This document shows positions 7,973 to 14,990 of a stretch of 39,018 bases of DNA, one piece after another (position 1 is the first letter of the stretch; the number at the start of each line of letters is the position of its first letter). Position numbers and translations under genes: made by a program. Under the pieces are notes generated by a model. That model made no database searches, was not told the DNA's origin, and was given only the letters and a program-made list of their open reading frames with translations. Source of the DNA: Microbacteriaceae bacterium (GTDB lineage Bacteria; Actinomycetota; Actinomycetes; Actinomycetales; Microbacteriaceae); the NCBI GenBank assembly GCA_024642605.1, contig JAHEAT010000009.1:1-39018 (forward strand), written 5' to 3'.

Positions 7973-8605
7973 ATGGTAGACAAGATCACATCGTGGAAGT
8001 ACGCAGAAGAGTTCAGCGACGAGACCGAAGCGATGCTTCGCGCGCGCTCTCGAGCCGACGAACTGGGCATCGAGTGCATCACGCCATCAACTGGTGCGCA
8101 CCTCGCTTTGCTGATTTCGGCACTTGGCGCTAAGGCCATCGTCGAGGCCGGCACAGGCGCTGGCGTCTCGGGTCTTTGGCTGCTCTCTGGCAACAAAGAT
8201 GCCGTGCTTGCCACGATCGACACCGAAGGCGACCACCAAACCGCGGCTCGTGCCTCGTTCAAAGATGCAAAGATTTCTCCAGCTCGCACACGTGTAATTC
8301 ACGGTCGAGCCTCCGACGTGATGTCTAACATGGCCGATGCCGCCTACGATTTAGTTTTCTTAGATGCCGACCGCGAAACTCTCGAGTTGCAGATTCGCGA
8401 GGCCTCGAGGTTGCTTCGTCCTGGCGGAATCATCGCTGTGGCTCACGCCCTATGGCGCGATCGCGTGCCAGACCCTGCAATTCGCGATGAAGTCACCGGC
8501 ATCTACCGAAACGCGCTGCGATTCTTCGTAAACAACGACGACTTCATCACAACTCTTTCGCCGGTTGGCGATGGGCTACTGCTAGCCAGCAAGCACACGC
8601 TCTAA
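7973..8605 (+). CDS. Class I SAM-dependent O-methyltransferase (COMT/CCoAOMT-like)
   Basis: This protein of about 210 residues belongs to the methyltransferase_3 family of small-molecule O-methyltransferases. The SAM-binding loop reads VEAGTGAGVSGLWLLS and motif II is DLVFLDADRE, where the acidic residues would hold SAM and a metal. The acceptor is unknown. I chose the ATG at 7973, with AAGG about 7 nt upstream. TTG 7952 and GTG 7955 lie upstream, but a likely -10 box (TATCCT, 7945-7950) would place transcription start after them. It is divergent from tatB, and its stop overlaps the convergent XRE gene through a shared CTAA. Confidence 0.85.
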   Translation: MVDKITSWKYAEEFSDETEAMLRARSRADELGIECITPSTGAHLALLISALGAKAIVEAGTGAGVSGLWLLSGNKDAVLATIDTEGDHQTAARASFKDAKISPARTRVIHGRASDVMSNMADAAYDLVFLDADRETLELQIREASRLLRPGGIIAVAHALWRDRVPDPAIRDEVTGIYRNALRFFVNNDDFITTLSPVGDGLLLASKHTL

Positions 8606-8820
8606 AGAACTTCGGGTGAATCCTCGTAACGAAGGATGTCACCGGGCTGGCAGTCCAACACTTTGCAAATTGCTTCTAGCGTTGAAAAGCGAATGGCCTT
8701 GCCGCGATTGCTCTTCAATACGAACAGATTTGCTTGCGTGATGCCCACGAGTTCGGCTAATTCGGCAACTGTCAGCCCTTTTGCAACGCGCTGCCGTTCG
8801 AAATCAACCACGATCGGCAC
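8602..8820 (-). CDS. YozG-like Cro/CI (XRE) family transcriptional regulator
   Basis: This 72-residue protein is almost entirely one helix-turn-helix domain (about residues 8-66) with the QRVAKGLTVAELAELVGIT core, FSTLEAICKVLDCQPGDIL and a short acidic tail. The last motif is typical of the small YozG-type XRE regulators usually encoded next to DUF2975 membrane proteins. The GTG start overlaps the DUF2975 stop by 1 nt, so the two are translationally coupled. A perfect inverted repeat just upstream of the pair (9335-9365) is the natural candidate operator for autoregulation (inference). The membrane partner may modulate its activity, but this has not been shown for this branch as far as I know. 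Confidence 0.88.
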   Translation of the reverse strand: MPIVVDFERQRVAKGLTVAELAELVGITQANLFVLKSNRGKAIRFSTLEAICKVLDCQPGDILRYEDSPEVL

Positions 8821-9305
8821 TAGATGACTCCCTCTAGATCTTGGCGTGCTGACGTTGCTTCTAGGAGCACGCTCCTAAGAGAGGCAACCACTAATGCCGC
8901 CGCTGCGGCCAAAAGAGTTGCGACGACCAACAAAAGCAGAACTGAAGGGGGCAAGGTATTTTTAGAACCAAGCCATGCGAGCAAGGCGGCGAAACTTGCC
9001 GCCACACCGAACAAGGAAACCATCAAAAGACCGACGACTCGAAGAGATGGCTCTTGCAGCAGTTGAGAATTCTTGAGACGCCTGAGCAGCCAAGCGATCG
9101 ATAACAAGCTCATCAAACCCGCGGCCACCACGCTTGATAGAAGAAGTTGAATGGTTAAGGCATCCTGAGCGTAATCTGAATACATTCGGCTCAACTCACC
9201 GCTCAAGGTCGGAATAAAGAGACCGAGCAATGCAACGCCAATAATGACCAGAATCCAGATAGCGATTCCGGCAAATAACGTTGCCGTCTTGGTGCTTGAT
9301 TGCAT
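8820..9305 (-). CDS. DUF2975 membrane protein
   Basis: With the ATG at 9305 the protein has 161 residues and about four predicted transmembrane helices: a first one after MQSSTKTATLFAG, a second around IQLLLSSVVAAGLMSLLSIAWLL, a third around VVGLLMVSLFGVAASFAALLAW, and a fourth around VLLLLVVATLLAAAAALVVAS. This spacing, with the short basic loop LLRRLKNSQLL, matches DUF2975. AAGG lies about 9 nt before the ATG; an upstream start at 9347 would add residues encoded by the inverted repeat itself and is unlikely. The function of the family is unknown. It heads a two-gene operon with the XRE regulator and is divergent from a small secreted-protein gene. Confidence 0.82.
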   Translation of the reverse strand: MQSSTKTATLFAGIAIWILVIIGVALLGLFIPTLSGELSRMYSDYAQDALTIQLLLSSVVAAGLMSLLSIAWLLRRLKNSQLLQEPSLRVVGLLMVSLFGVAASFAALLAWLGSKNTLPPSVLLLLVVATLLAAAAALVVASLRSVLLEATSARQDLEGVI

Positions 9306-9334
9306 GATGCTGGACCTTCCAAAAAATTGACTTC

Positions 9335-9365
9335 TATCGATAAACAATACTATCGTTTATCGATA
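9335..9365. promoter_or_regulatory. Perfect 11-bp inverted repeat, candidate operator of the XRE regulator
   Basis: The left arm TATCGATAAAC (9335-9345) and right arm GTTTATCGATA (9355-9365) are exact reverse complements around a 9-nt spacer. Each arm contains the self-complementary 8-mer TATCGATA. The element is very AT-rich compared with its surroundings, starts 30 bp upstream of the DUF2975 ATG and lies 76 bp upstream of the divergent secreted-protein gene. A -10-like TAGTAT on the minus strand falls in the spacer region, so a bound regulator would cover the promoter. No other copy was noticed in the window. Confidence 0.7.
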
Positions 9366-9440
9366 TAGCAACGAAGGGTCTTACGAAGCACGAGAGTCGG
9401 AATCTGAGTTGCGACATCAGAAACCATTTAGGGGAGAAAT

Positions 9441-9860
9441 ATGATTGCAACATTTTTAGCACTTGGCATAATGAACGGCACGTTCGCGGCCCCAGTGGAC
9501 TTACAGGCTCTATCTCCTGTCGAACTTGTTTGCAGTTCCACAGCCTCGAACGGCGAAACGCTCGATCCAGACCTCTATCTACTTGATCCCAATGCGGCAG
9601 TAGAAGTATGCCAGCGAGAGCTATCGCCAGGCGCTGCCGGAAACATCTATCTAAACGAGAGGATTTTGCGCGTCTGCATTTGGTACACGCGAGATTCTGT
9701 GGCAATCACGAATCAAGTTTGCTCAAATGCCTCTAGTGAGACCGGTGTCTGGTTACCGGGCCCTGAAGTCACTGTTAGCGCTTGGGACACTCTGGTTTGG
9801 GATGCTCCGAAGACTATCTTCAACATGAAGGTCACCAGGATCAGCCCGACCATTTATTAG
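9441..9860 (+). CDS. Small predicted secreted protein with four cysteines, unknown family
   Basis: I do not recognise this 139-residue protein. The first 17 residues (ending GTFAA before PVD) look like a short export signal or membrane anchor with a hydrophobic core, but there is no positively charged n-region, and an in-frame stop just upstream rules out a longer start. The predicted mature part contains exactly four cysteines (31, 57, 79, 94), consistent with two disulfide bonds outside the cytoplasm, and several Trp/Tyr residues; it reads as beta-rich. The ATG has GGGGAGA 5 nt upstream, so translation is credible. It is divergent from the DUF2975/XRE pair across the inverted repeat, is followed by a strong terminator, and appears less GC-rich than its neighbours, which suggests an accessory gene. 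Confidence 0.65.
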   Translation: MIATFLALGIMNGTFAAPVDLQALSPVELVCSSTASNGETLDPDLYLLDPNAAVEVCQRELSPGAAGNIYLNERILRVCIWYTRDSVAITNQVCSNASSETGVWLPGPEVTVSAWDTLVWDAPKTIFNMKVTRISPTIY

Positions 9861-9866
9861 CAAAAT

Positions 9867-9880
9867 CGATCTTTTGATCG
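9867..9880. repeat. Short inverted repeat CGATC-TTTT-GATCG
   Basis: A perfect 5-bp stem with a 4-nt loop sits between the stop of the secreted-protein gene and the terminator. It could be a small 3' UTR hairpin. It is too short to assign a role. Confidence 0.35.
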
Positions 9881-9884
9881 CACC

Positions 9885-9925
9885 AAAAAAATAAGCCGAC
9901 CATTGGGGGGTCGGCTTATTTTTTT
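9885..9925. terminator. Strong bidirectional intrinsic terminator
   Basis: The arms at 9885-9901 and 9909-9925 are perfectly complementary (17 bp). They have a GCCGACC core flanked by seven A's on one side and seven T's on the other, so each strand reads as a stem followed by a U-tract. It separates the convergent secreted-protein gene and DUF3117 gene and should end both transcripts. Confidence 0.92.
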
Positions 9926-9932
9926 GGAAAGC

Positions 9933-10106
9933 TTATTTCTTGACGACACCCTCAAGAACCTTGTAGAGGTTCTTGGCTTCTTCGTCGTTCACCGAAACCA
10001 CCAAACGGCCTCCGCCTTCGAGTGGTACTCGAAGAACGATGAGTCCGCGAGGTTCGCGTTCGGCTTCCATCGGACCGTCTCCGGTGCGAGGCTTCATTGC
10101 TGCCAT
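9933..10106 (-). CDS. DUF3117 mini-protein
   Basis: This 57-residue protein begins MAAMKPRTGDGPME, the highly conserved start of the actinobacterial DUF3117 family, followed by the RVPLEGGGRLVVSVN core and a short helical C-terminus. The ATG at 10106 is supported by AAGGAG with 6-nt spacing; a longer reading to 10181 lacks conservation. No function is established for the family. The near-invariant N-terminus and presence across Actinobacteria suggest a core role, possibly in nucleic-acid or ribosome-related processes, but that is speculation. It ends at the bidirectional terminator. Confidence 0.9.
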   Translation of the reverse strand: MAAMKPRTGDGPMEAEREPRGLIVLRVPLEGGGRLVVSVNDEEAKNLYKVLEGVVKK

Positions 10107-10169
10107 TTGATACTCCTTGATGCTTGGCGTCTCTGCCAGATAGTTAATTTTCTCACATGTTTGGGCAGT

Positions 10170-10198
10170 AAAAAACCCCAATCTACGCTCGGAGGTTT
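10170..10198 (-). terminator. Probable terminator of the mannosyltransferase transcript
   Basis: On the minus strand a 7-bp stem (AAACCTC with GGGGTTT, one G-U pair) runs directly into six T's. It lies about 50 nt beyond the stop of the upstream minus-strand gene and before the DUF3117 gene. The stem is short, so termination may be partial. Confidence 0.5.
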
Positions 10199-10250
10199 CT
10201 AAATGGTAACGCTTGCGAAAACTGTGTACTTTGGGCTCAATTGAAATCGT

Positions 10251-11444
10251 TTACGGAGGAGTGAAATCGGGTGCCGTGTAGTTCCAGCAAGTTAGCAACC
10301 ACCAGATTTGCATAGCGATCAGCGCAGCGACCAAAACAACTTGAACAAGTCGATTCGAGCGCGAAACCGGGCCGGCAAGCGCGCCCAAGAGTGGAAATGC
10401 GGGCAACAGGATGCGCCAGGTGCTCGACTGAGGAAAGAACACCGCGAGCAGATACACGAAATAGGCTATTACCCACAGATGCGCGGCGGCCAAGGCTCGA
10501 ACCGACGGCCAAGTGAGCACGTAGGCAGTAAAGAGAACCACGGCCAGCAGCGCGAAAGCCCCAACCGGCTGTCCGAAGTGAAAGTTGAAGCTCGCGAGCC
10601 AACCCTCGAAAGGCGTGAGGCGGTTATCGCCAAGATAGCCAGAACGCCAGGCAAGTTCGGTGGCGAGATAGGCATCGGGGCGGCCGGTGAAAACCCAGGC
10701 TGTGAGCATCCAAGCAAAACCGATCGCGGATGCCGCAACTGCAGCAACACCTAGCCGCAACCTCTGCGGGCTCGAGAATGCTTCGCCGCCGCGACGTGCA
10801 ACCGCAAAACGAACTGCCCAGATCAACGTCAGGGTGAAAGCTAGCGCGAGTGAACCCGGCCGCGTGAAGGTGAGCAGAGCAATAGGAGTCAGTGACGCCA
10901 AGTATTTGCGATCGTGAATGAGAACAAGAGCCCAAGCAACGAAGGCAAGTGCAAGGCTCTCGGCGTAACCGGTTTGAAGCACGGGGCTCGCACACCAGAG
11001 ACCAACCAGCGCAACGCCCCAAAGCGCCTGTCGCTCTGGCATCAGTCGAGTGAAAAGTTTGAAGATTAGCGCTGCCGCAAAAAATGAAAACAGGGTGGCG
11101 AGAATCGGCGCCGCAAAGCGCCACTCGAGCCCCGTAAAAGCCGCGAGCACTCGCACCAACATTGGAAACAGCGGCATGAACGCCCACTCGTTTTGCACCA
11201 CAAGGCCATCGGCATTCACCGGCAGCGAGGTTGGGTAACCGTGGTCGAAGATACGGCCATACCACTCGACATCCCAGATGTTTAGAAAGTCAAAGTACGA
11301 CGGCTGGGCCTTGGTCCAGTAGTTATCGCCCTGCAAGCTGGCGGCGACGAGAAAAATGGCCAAGGTAACCAGTCTTGTGGCCAACCAGATGGCGCTCACT
11401 TTGAACCACCAGCGGCTGGCTATTTGGGTCAGGCGCGCGTTCAC
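10251..11444 (-). CDS. PIG-V-like integral membrane mannosyltransferase (GT-C fold)
   Basis: This 397-residue polytopic protein has roughly eight to ten hydrophobic helices. The first periplasmic loop contains WDVEWYGRIFDHGYP, the acidic Trp-Asp..Trp-Tyr motif typical of GT-C polyprenyl-phosphate-dependent glycosyltransferases, and PIG-V-like proteins in particular. Further on are NEWAFMPLFPMLVR and TGYAESLALAFVAWAL. Actinobacterial relatives are thought to use polyprenyl-phosphomannose to mannosylate lipids or proteins outside the membrane; donor and acceptor here are inferred only. The GTG start at 11444 lies 16 nt after the dapE stop, so it may be co-transcribed with dapE, although a TAGATT -10-like box within the gap could also serve it. 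Confidence 0.75.
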   Translation of the reverse strand: MNARLTQIASRWWFKVSAIWLATRLVTLAIFLVAASLQGDNYWTKAQPSYFDFLNIWDVEWYGRIFDHGYPTSLPVNADGLVVQNEWAFMPLFPMLVRVLAAFTGLEWRFAAPILATLFSFFAAALIFKLFTRLMPERQALWGVALVGLWCASPVLQTGYAESLALAFVAWALVLIHDRKYLASLTPIALLTFTRPGSLALAFTLTLIWAVRFAVARRGGEAFSSPQRLRLGVAAVAASAIGFAWMLTAWVFTGRPDAYLATELAWRSGYLGDNRLTPFEGWLASFNFHFGQPVGAFALLAVVLFTAYVLTWPSVRALAAAHLWVIAYFVYLLAVFFPQSSTWRILLPAFPLLGALAGPVSRSNRLVQVVLVAALIAMQIWWLLTCWNYTAPDFTPP

Positions 11445-11460
11445 TTGGATGCTTGAAAAT

Positions 11461-12540
11461 CTATGCGGTTAGCCACTTGGCAAGCGCGGTTTCACATGCG
11501 TAAATCTGTGAGACCGGCACGTTTTCGTCGTCGGCGTGAGCCTTGTTTGGGTCGCCCGGGCCAAAGTTGACTGCGGGAATTCCAAGGGCCGAGAATCGTG
11601 CCACGTCGGTCCAACCGTATTTAGGCTTTGGAGTCGAACCAACTGCCGCCACGAAGGCTGCGGCTTCTGGAAGGTCGAGGCCTGGGCGTGCGCCCTCGGC
11701 GGAGTCGATCACCTCAACGTCGAACCCAACGAAGAATTCGCGAAGATAACTTTCGGCCTGCGCTGCCGACTTGCTCGGTGCGAATCGGTAGTTGACGGTA
11801 ATCACCGATGCATCGGGAATGACGTTTGTGGCGATACCTCCGCCGATGAGAACGGCATTAAGGCTCTCGCGGTAAACCAGGCCGTCAACCTCAATCTCGG
11901 CTGGCACGTTTTGAGCTAGGCGGGTGAGCACCTCGGCGGCTTTGTGAATCGCGTTCTCGCCCATCCATGGTCGCGCGCTGTGGGCCTTTACGCCGTTGGT
12001 GCGAACATCGATGCGCATGGTGCCATTGCAGCCGCCCTCGACCTGTGCTGAGGATGGCTCGCAGAGCACTGCAAACTGCGCCTCGAGCAGATCTGGACGG
12101 GTGCGTGAGATTCGACCCAAACCATTGAGCGACGCCTCGACCTCTTCGTGGTCGTAGAAAACCCAGGTGACGTCGACGTTGGGTTCTTTGATGGTGGTGG
12201 CCAGTTTGAGTTGCACTGCAACGCCGGCCTTCATGTCGACCGTGCCGCGACCCCAGAGCACTTGCTCGCGTTCGAACTGTAAAAACTTGACCGGAAGATT
12301 GCCGGCAACCGGAACGGTGTCAATGTGCCCAGCGATTACAACGCGTTTGGCTCTACCGAGGTTTGTGCGTGCGACGATGGCGTCTCCATCGCGAATGACT
12401 TCTAGGTGATCTACACTGCGCAAGGCGCTTTCGATGGCATCGGCGAGCGCCTTTTCGTTGCCAGACACCGATTCGATGTCGCAAATTTGGCGGGTTAGTT
12501 CGACAACATCCGCGTCAGTATTGAGAGATAGCGAGGTCAC
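11461..12540 (-). CDS. dapE: Succinyl-diaminopimelate desuccinylase DapE
   Basis: This 359-residue M20-family metallohydrolase releases succinate from N-succinyl-LL-diaminopimelate, giving LL-DAP for lysine and peptidoglycan. The metal centre is visible: GHIDTVP with His72 and Asp74, GRGTVDMKAG with Asp102, the DHEEVE catalytic glutamate pair (about 132-133), and a late histidine in NKAHADDE. The length fits the actinobacterial type. The GTG start at 12540 lies 6 nt after a TAGGCT -10 box, with no Shine-Dalgarno, so the mRNA is probably leaderless. It is divergent from dapD, which makes the substrate two steps earlier. That pairing makes the assignment firmer than for an isolated M20 peptidase. 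Confidence 0.93.
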   Translation of the reverse strand: MTSLSLNTDADVVELTRQICDIESVSGNEKALADAIESALRSVDHLEVIRDGDAIVARTNLGRAKRVVIAGHIDTVPVAGNLPVKFLQFEREQVLWGRGTVDMKAGVAVQLKLATTIKEPNVDVTWVFYDHEEVEASLNGLGRISRTRPDLLEAQFAVLCEPSSAQVEGGCNGTMRIDVRTNGVKAHSARPWMGENAIHKAAEVLTRLAQNVPAEIEVDGLVYRESLNAVLIGGGIATNVIPDASVITVNYRFAPSKSAAQAESYLREFFVGFDVEVIDSAEGARPGLDLPEAAAFVAAVGSTPKPKYGWTDVARFSALGIPAVNFGPGDPNKAHADDENVPVSQIYACETALAKWLTA

Positions 12541-12568
12541 GTAACGAGCCTACCCGTAACATTGACCT
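12541..12568. promoter_or_regulatory. Compact divergent promoter between dapE and dapD
   Basis: The 28 bp between two GTG starts hold two outward-facing -10 boxes. TAGGCT on the minus strand (12552-12547) is 6 nt from the dapE start, and TAACAT on the plus strand (12557-12562) is 6 nt from the dapD start. The two boxes are only 4 nt apart, and any -35 contacts must lie inside the opposite gene. Neither gene has a Shine-Dalgarno sequence. Confidence 0.6.
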
Positions 12569-13522
12569 GTGAGTTCAGAGACATACATTGCAGACAAGGC
12601 CTGGGGCCACGGCCTAGCGTCGATTTCGGCTTCGGGTTCGGTGCTAGACGTTTGGTATCCAAACCCGCAGCTCGGCGAAGCTCCAAAGACCGACGCCCTG
12701 TGGGTGGTTCCTAAGCAACTCGATGCCCTGGTTGGCCACGATGCTCGTCGAAACGTAACCGTTCAAGTCGTTCGCACCGAGATCGATCTGCAACTGCCGG
12801 TAACCAGCACCGCCGACGCCTACCTGCGCCTGCACCTGCTCTCTCACCTCCTGGTGAAGCCAAACACCATCAACCTCGATGCGCTGCTACCAAATCTGCC
12901 TATCGTTGCCTTCACCTCGGCAGGTGCCGTTGCCATTGAAGAGCTCGATGCACTGCGTCCGATGCTTCAGCGCGCTGGTGTTGCCATTCACGCAATCGAC
13001 AAGTTTCCAAGGTTGGTCGACTACGTAACCCCAGCCAAGGTTCGCATCGCCGATGCTTCGCGAGTTCGTCTTGGCGCACACCTCGCACCGGGCACCACGA
13101 TCATGCACGAGGGCTTCGTAAACTTCAATGCCGGCACGCTCGGTATTGCCATGGTTGAAGGTCGCATCTCGCAAGGCGTGGTGGTTGGCGATGGATCAGA
13201 CATCGGTGGCGGGGCCTCAATCATGGGCACGCTTTCTGGCGGCGGAAAAGAACGCGTGAAGATTGGCGCTCGAGCCCTACTCGGCGCTAACGCGGGAGTT
13301 GGCATTTCGATTGGCGACGACTCGGTGGTTGAGGCTGGTCTCTATGTAACCGCCGGAACCAAAGTGACACTAGTCGACGACTCGGGTGAGCGTGCCGTGA
13401 AGGCTGTGGAGCTCTCTGGGGTTGCCAACCTGCTGTTTCGTCGCAACTCGGTAACCGGACGGGTCGAGGCAACGCCTCGAAGCGGAGTTGGCATCACGCT
13501 AAACTCGGCACTGCACAAGTAG
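12569..13522 (+). CDS. dapD: Tetrahydrodipicolinate N-succinyltransferase DapD
   Basis: This 317-residue protein transfers succinyl from succinyl-CoA to tetrahydrodipicolinate in the cytosolic DAP pathway. An N-terminal alpha/beta region (about 1-160) precedes a left-handed beta-helix of hexapeptide repeats (about 165-290), visible as RIADASRVRLGAHLAPGT, MHEGFVNFNAGTLG, and GDGSDIGGGASIMGTLSGGG. The latter glycine-rich repeats are typical of the actinobacterial trimeric DapD. The C-terminal segment with NSVTGRVEA closes the CoA site. The GTG at 12569 is preceded by a -10 box at 6 nt, suggesting a leaderless transcript. It is divergent from dapE. Confidence 0.93.
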   Translation: MSSETYIADKAWGHGLASISASGSVLDVWYPNPQLGEAPKTDALWVVPKQLDALVGHDARRNVTVQVVRTEIDLQLPVTSTADAYLRLHLLSHLLVKPNTINLDALLPNLPIVAFTSAGAVAIEELDALRPMLQRAGVAIHAIDKFPRLVDYVTPAKVRIADASRVRLGAHLAPGTTIMHEGFVNFNAGTLGIAMVEGRISQGVVVGDGSDIGGGASIMGTLSGGGKERVKIGARALLGANAGVGISIGDDSVVEAGLYVTAGTKVTLVDDSGERAVKAVELSGVANLLFRRNSVTGRVEATPRSGVGITLNSALHK

Positions 13523-13530
13523 CCGACGGC

Positions 13531-14511
13531 TTAGCCCCGAATCGAATCCCAGCCGCGCTCCGGCAAGATATCGCCATCGAGAGTGACGCCTGCAAGGGTG
13601 TTTGCCTCGGCAACAACCCCAATCGGTTTGAACTGCTTTGGTACTGCCGCACCCTGCGCAAAGGTAGCGAGCAGCGAGTGATCTTCGCCACCAAAAAGCA
13701 CCCAGTCGAGTGCGTTAGCCGAGATGGCGCGCGCTGGCTCTTCAACCATGGCTACAAAACCATCGAGGTCTTTGCGGTTTAGCGCGATGGTCACGTTCGA
13801 AGCTCGGGCGATTCGGCCGGCATCTTTGATTAGACCGTCTGAAACATCGAGCATCGAAGTTGCGCCAGAGCTGGCGGCTTCGGGTCCGGCCGAAATCGGT
13901 GGCCTCGGGCGAAGTTGAACTGCTACAAAGTCGTCGTATGCCGAGACGGCATCTTTATTGCCCGAAGAAAGCAGCGCCAAGCCTGCCGCAGCACGACCGA
14001 GAGTGCCCGCCACAGCCACGATGTCACCAACTTTGGCCCCCGAGCGCAGCACCGGTACTAACCCGTTGAGCGCTCCGTGAGCGGTTACCGAGATAAACAC
14101 CTGATCGCTGGCCGCTAGATCGCCGCCAACCACGGCTGCACCCGGGGCGAGCTGTTGGCAGCCGTCGCGCAGACCATCGGCAAAAGCCTCGAGATTTGCA
14201 ATGGGCGTACTTGCCGGCACCGAGATAGCGACCACGAGCGCGGTTGGGGTGGCTCCCATGGCAGCGACATCCGAGACATTTGTAGCAATCGCTTTGAAAC
14301 CCAAATCGTAGAAGCTCGACCAGTCGAGCCTAAAGTCGTGACCCTCGATCATGGTGTCGGTAGTCACCACGAAGCGGTCGTCGGTGGTTGCTACTACGGC
14401 TGCGTCGTCGCCCGAACCGACGATAGCGTGCTCGCCCTGGTTTAGACGCGAAACAGCGCGCTTGAGCGCTTCAATCTCGCCCAGCGATCCAACGGTTTCA
14501 GGTGTAGCCAC
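13531..14511 (-). CDS. thiL: Thiamine-phosphate kinase ThiL
   Basis: This 326-residue PurM/AIR-synthase-fold enzyme phosphorylates thiamine monophosphate to the active diphosphate with ATP. Characteristic elements are GSGDDAAVV and TTDTMIEGHDFR near the N-terminus, NVSDVAAMGATP, VGGDLAAS, and SDGLIKDAGRIARAS with the Mg-binding Asp. The length matches the family (about 325). The GTG start at 14511 sits 6 nt after a TACCTT -10 box with no Shine-Dalgarno. It is divergent from the DUF3515 lipoprotein gene, and its 3' end lies 8 nt from the convergent dapD stop. No other thiamine gene is in the window. Confidence 0.93.
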   Translation of the reverse strand: MATPETVGSLGEIEALKRAVSRLNQGEHAIVGSGDDAAVVATTDDRFVVTTDTMIEGHDFRLDWSSFYDLGFKAIATNVSDVAAMGATPTALVVAISVPASTPIANLEAFADGLRDGCQQLAPGAAVVGGDLAASDQVFISVTAHGALNGLVPVLRSGAKVGDIVAVAGTLGRAAAGLALLSSGNKDAVSAYDDFVAVQLRPRPPISAGPEAASSGATSMLDVSDGLIKDAGRIARASNVTIALNRKDLDGFVAMVEEPARAISANALDWVLFGGEDHSLLATFAQGAAVPKQFKPIGVVAEANTLAGVTLDGDILPERGWDSIRG

Positions 14512-14534
14512 GAATCAAAGGTAGCCTGTAATCG
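14512..14534. promoter_or_regulatory. Overlapping divergent -10 boxes between thiL and the DUF3515 gene
   Basis: On the minus strand TACCTT (14523-14518) is 6 nt from the thiL GTG. On the plus strand TAGCCT (14522-14527) is 7 nt from the lipoprotein ATG. The two boxes share two bases, so two polymerases could not bind at once. Both genes lack a Shine-Dalgarno sequence. Confidence 0.55.
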
Positions 14535-14990
14535 ATGAAGAATTTGCGACTAACGGCAAGCCTGGCTGGGCTGTTGCTGCTCGGGGCTGGACTCACGGGG
14601 TGCTCCCAAGCGGTAAACCTCGAAGCGGCACCAGAGGCCAACGATTACATTTGCGCCGAAGAGATGGTGCGACTGCCCGACAGCATCGTGAATCTTGCCC
14701 GCCGCAGCACCAACGCGCAGTCGACCGCGGCTTGGGGCTCCCCCGCATCGGTGCTGTTTCGCTGCGGTGTTGCACCGGTAGACGTGAGCAAGCTCACTTG
14801 CGTAACAACCTCGAATGTCGATTGGCTCGTGGATGATTCGGCCGCACCGTCTTACCGATTCATCACCTTTGCGCGCAAACCAGCCAGCGAAGTTATTGTC
14901 GATTCGAAGGTTGCCTCGGGAGCTGCCGTGCTCGATGAACTAGCCGCCGCGGTCACCCGTGCGAAGGCATCGAATCGCTGCTCAGGTTAG
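14535..14990 (+). CDS. DUF3515 lipoprotein
   Basis: This 151-residue protein has a Lys/Arg n-region (MKNLR), a hydrophobic core and the lipobox LTGC with Cys23, so the mature protein is probably lipid-anchored on the outer face of the membrane. The remainder resembles DUF3515: a conserved Cys-containing ICAEEMVRLPDSI, AWGSPASVLFRCGV, then a YRFITFARKPASEVIVD strand region. It carries several cysteines (38, 77, 88 and 149 by my count) that could form disulfides. The function is unknown. DUF3515 genes usually lie between ddl and thiL in actinobacteria, as here. The stop overlaps the ddl stop by 4 nt. Confidence 0.88.
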   Translation: MKNLRLTASLAGLLLLGAGLTGCSQAVNLEAAPEANDYICAEEMVRLPDSIVNLARRSTNAQSTAAWGSPASVLFRCGVAPVDVSKLTCVTTSNVDWLVDDSAAPSYRFITFARKPASEVIVDSKVASGAAVLDELAAAVTRAKASNRCSG

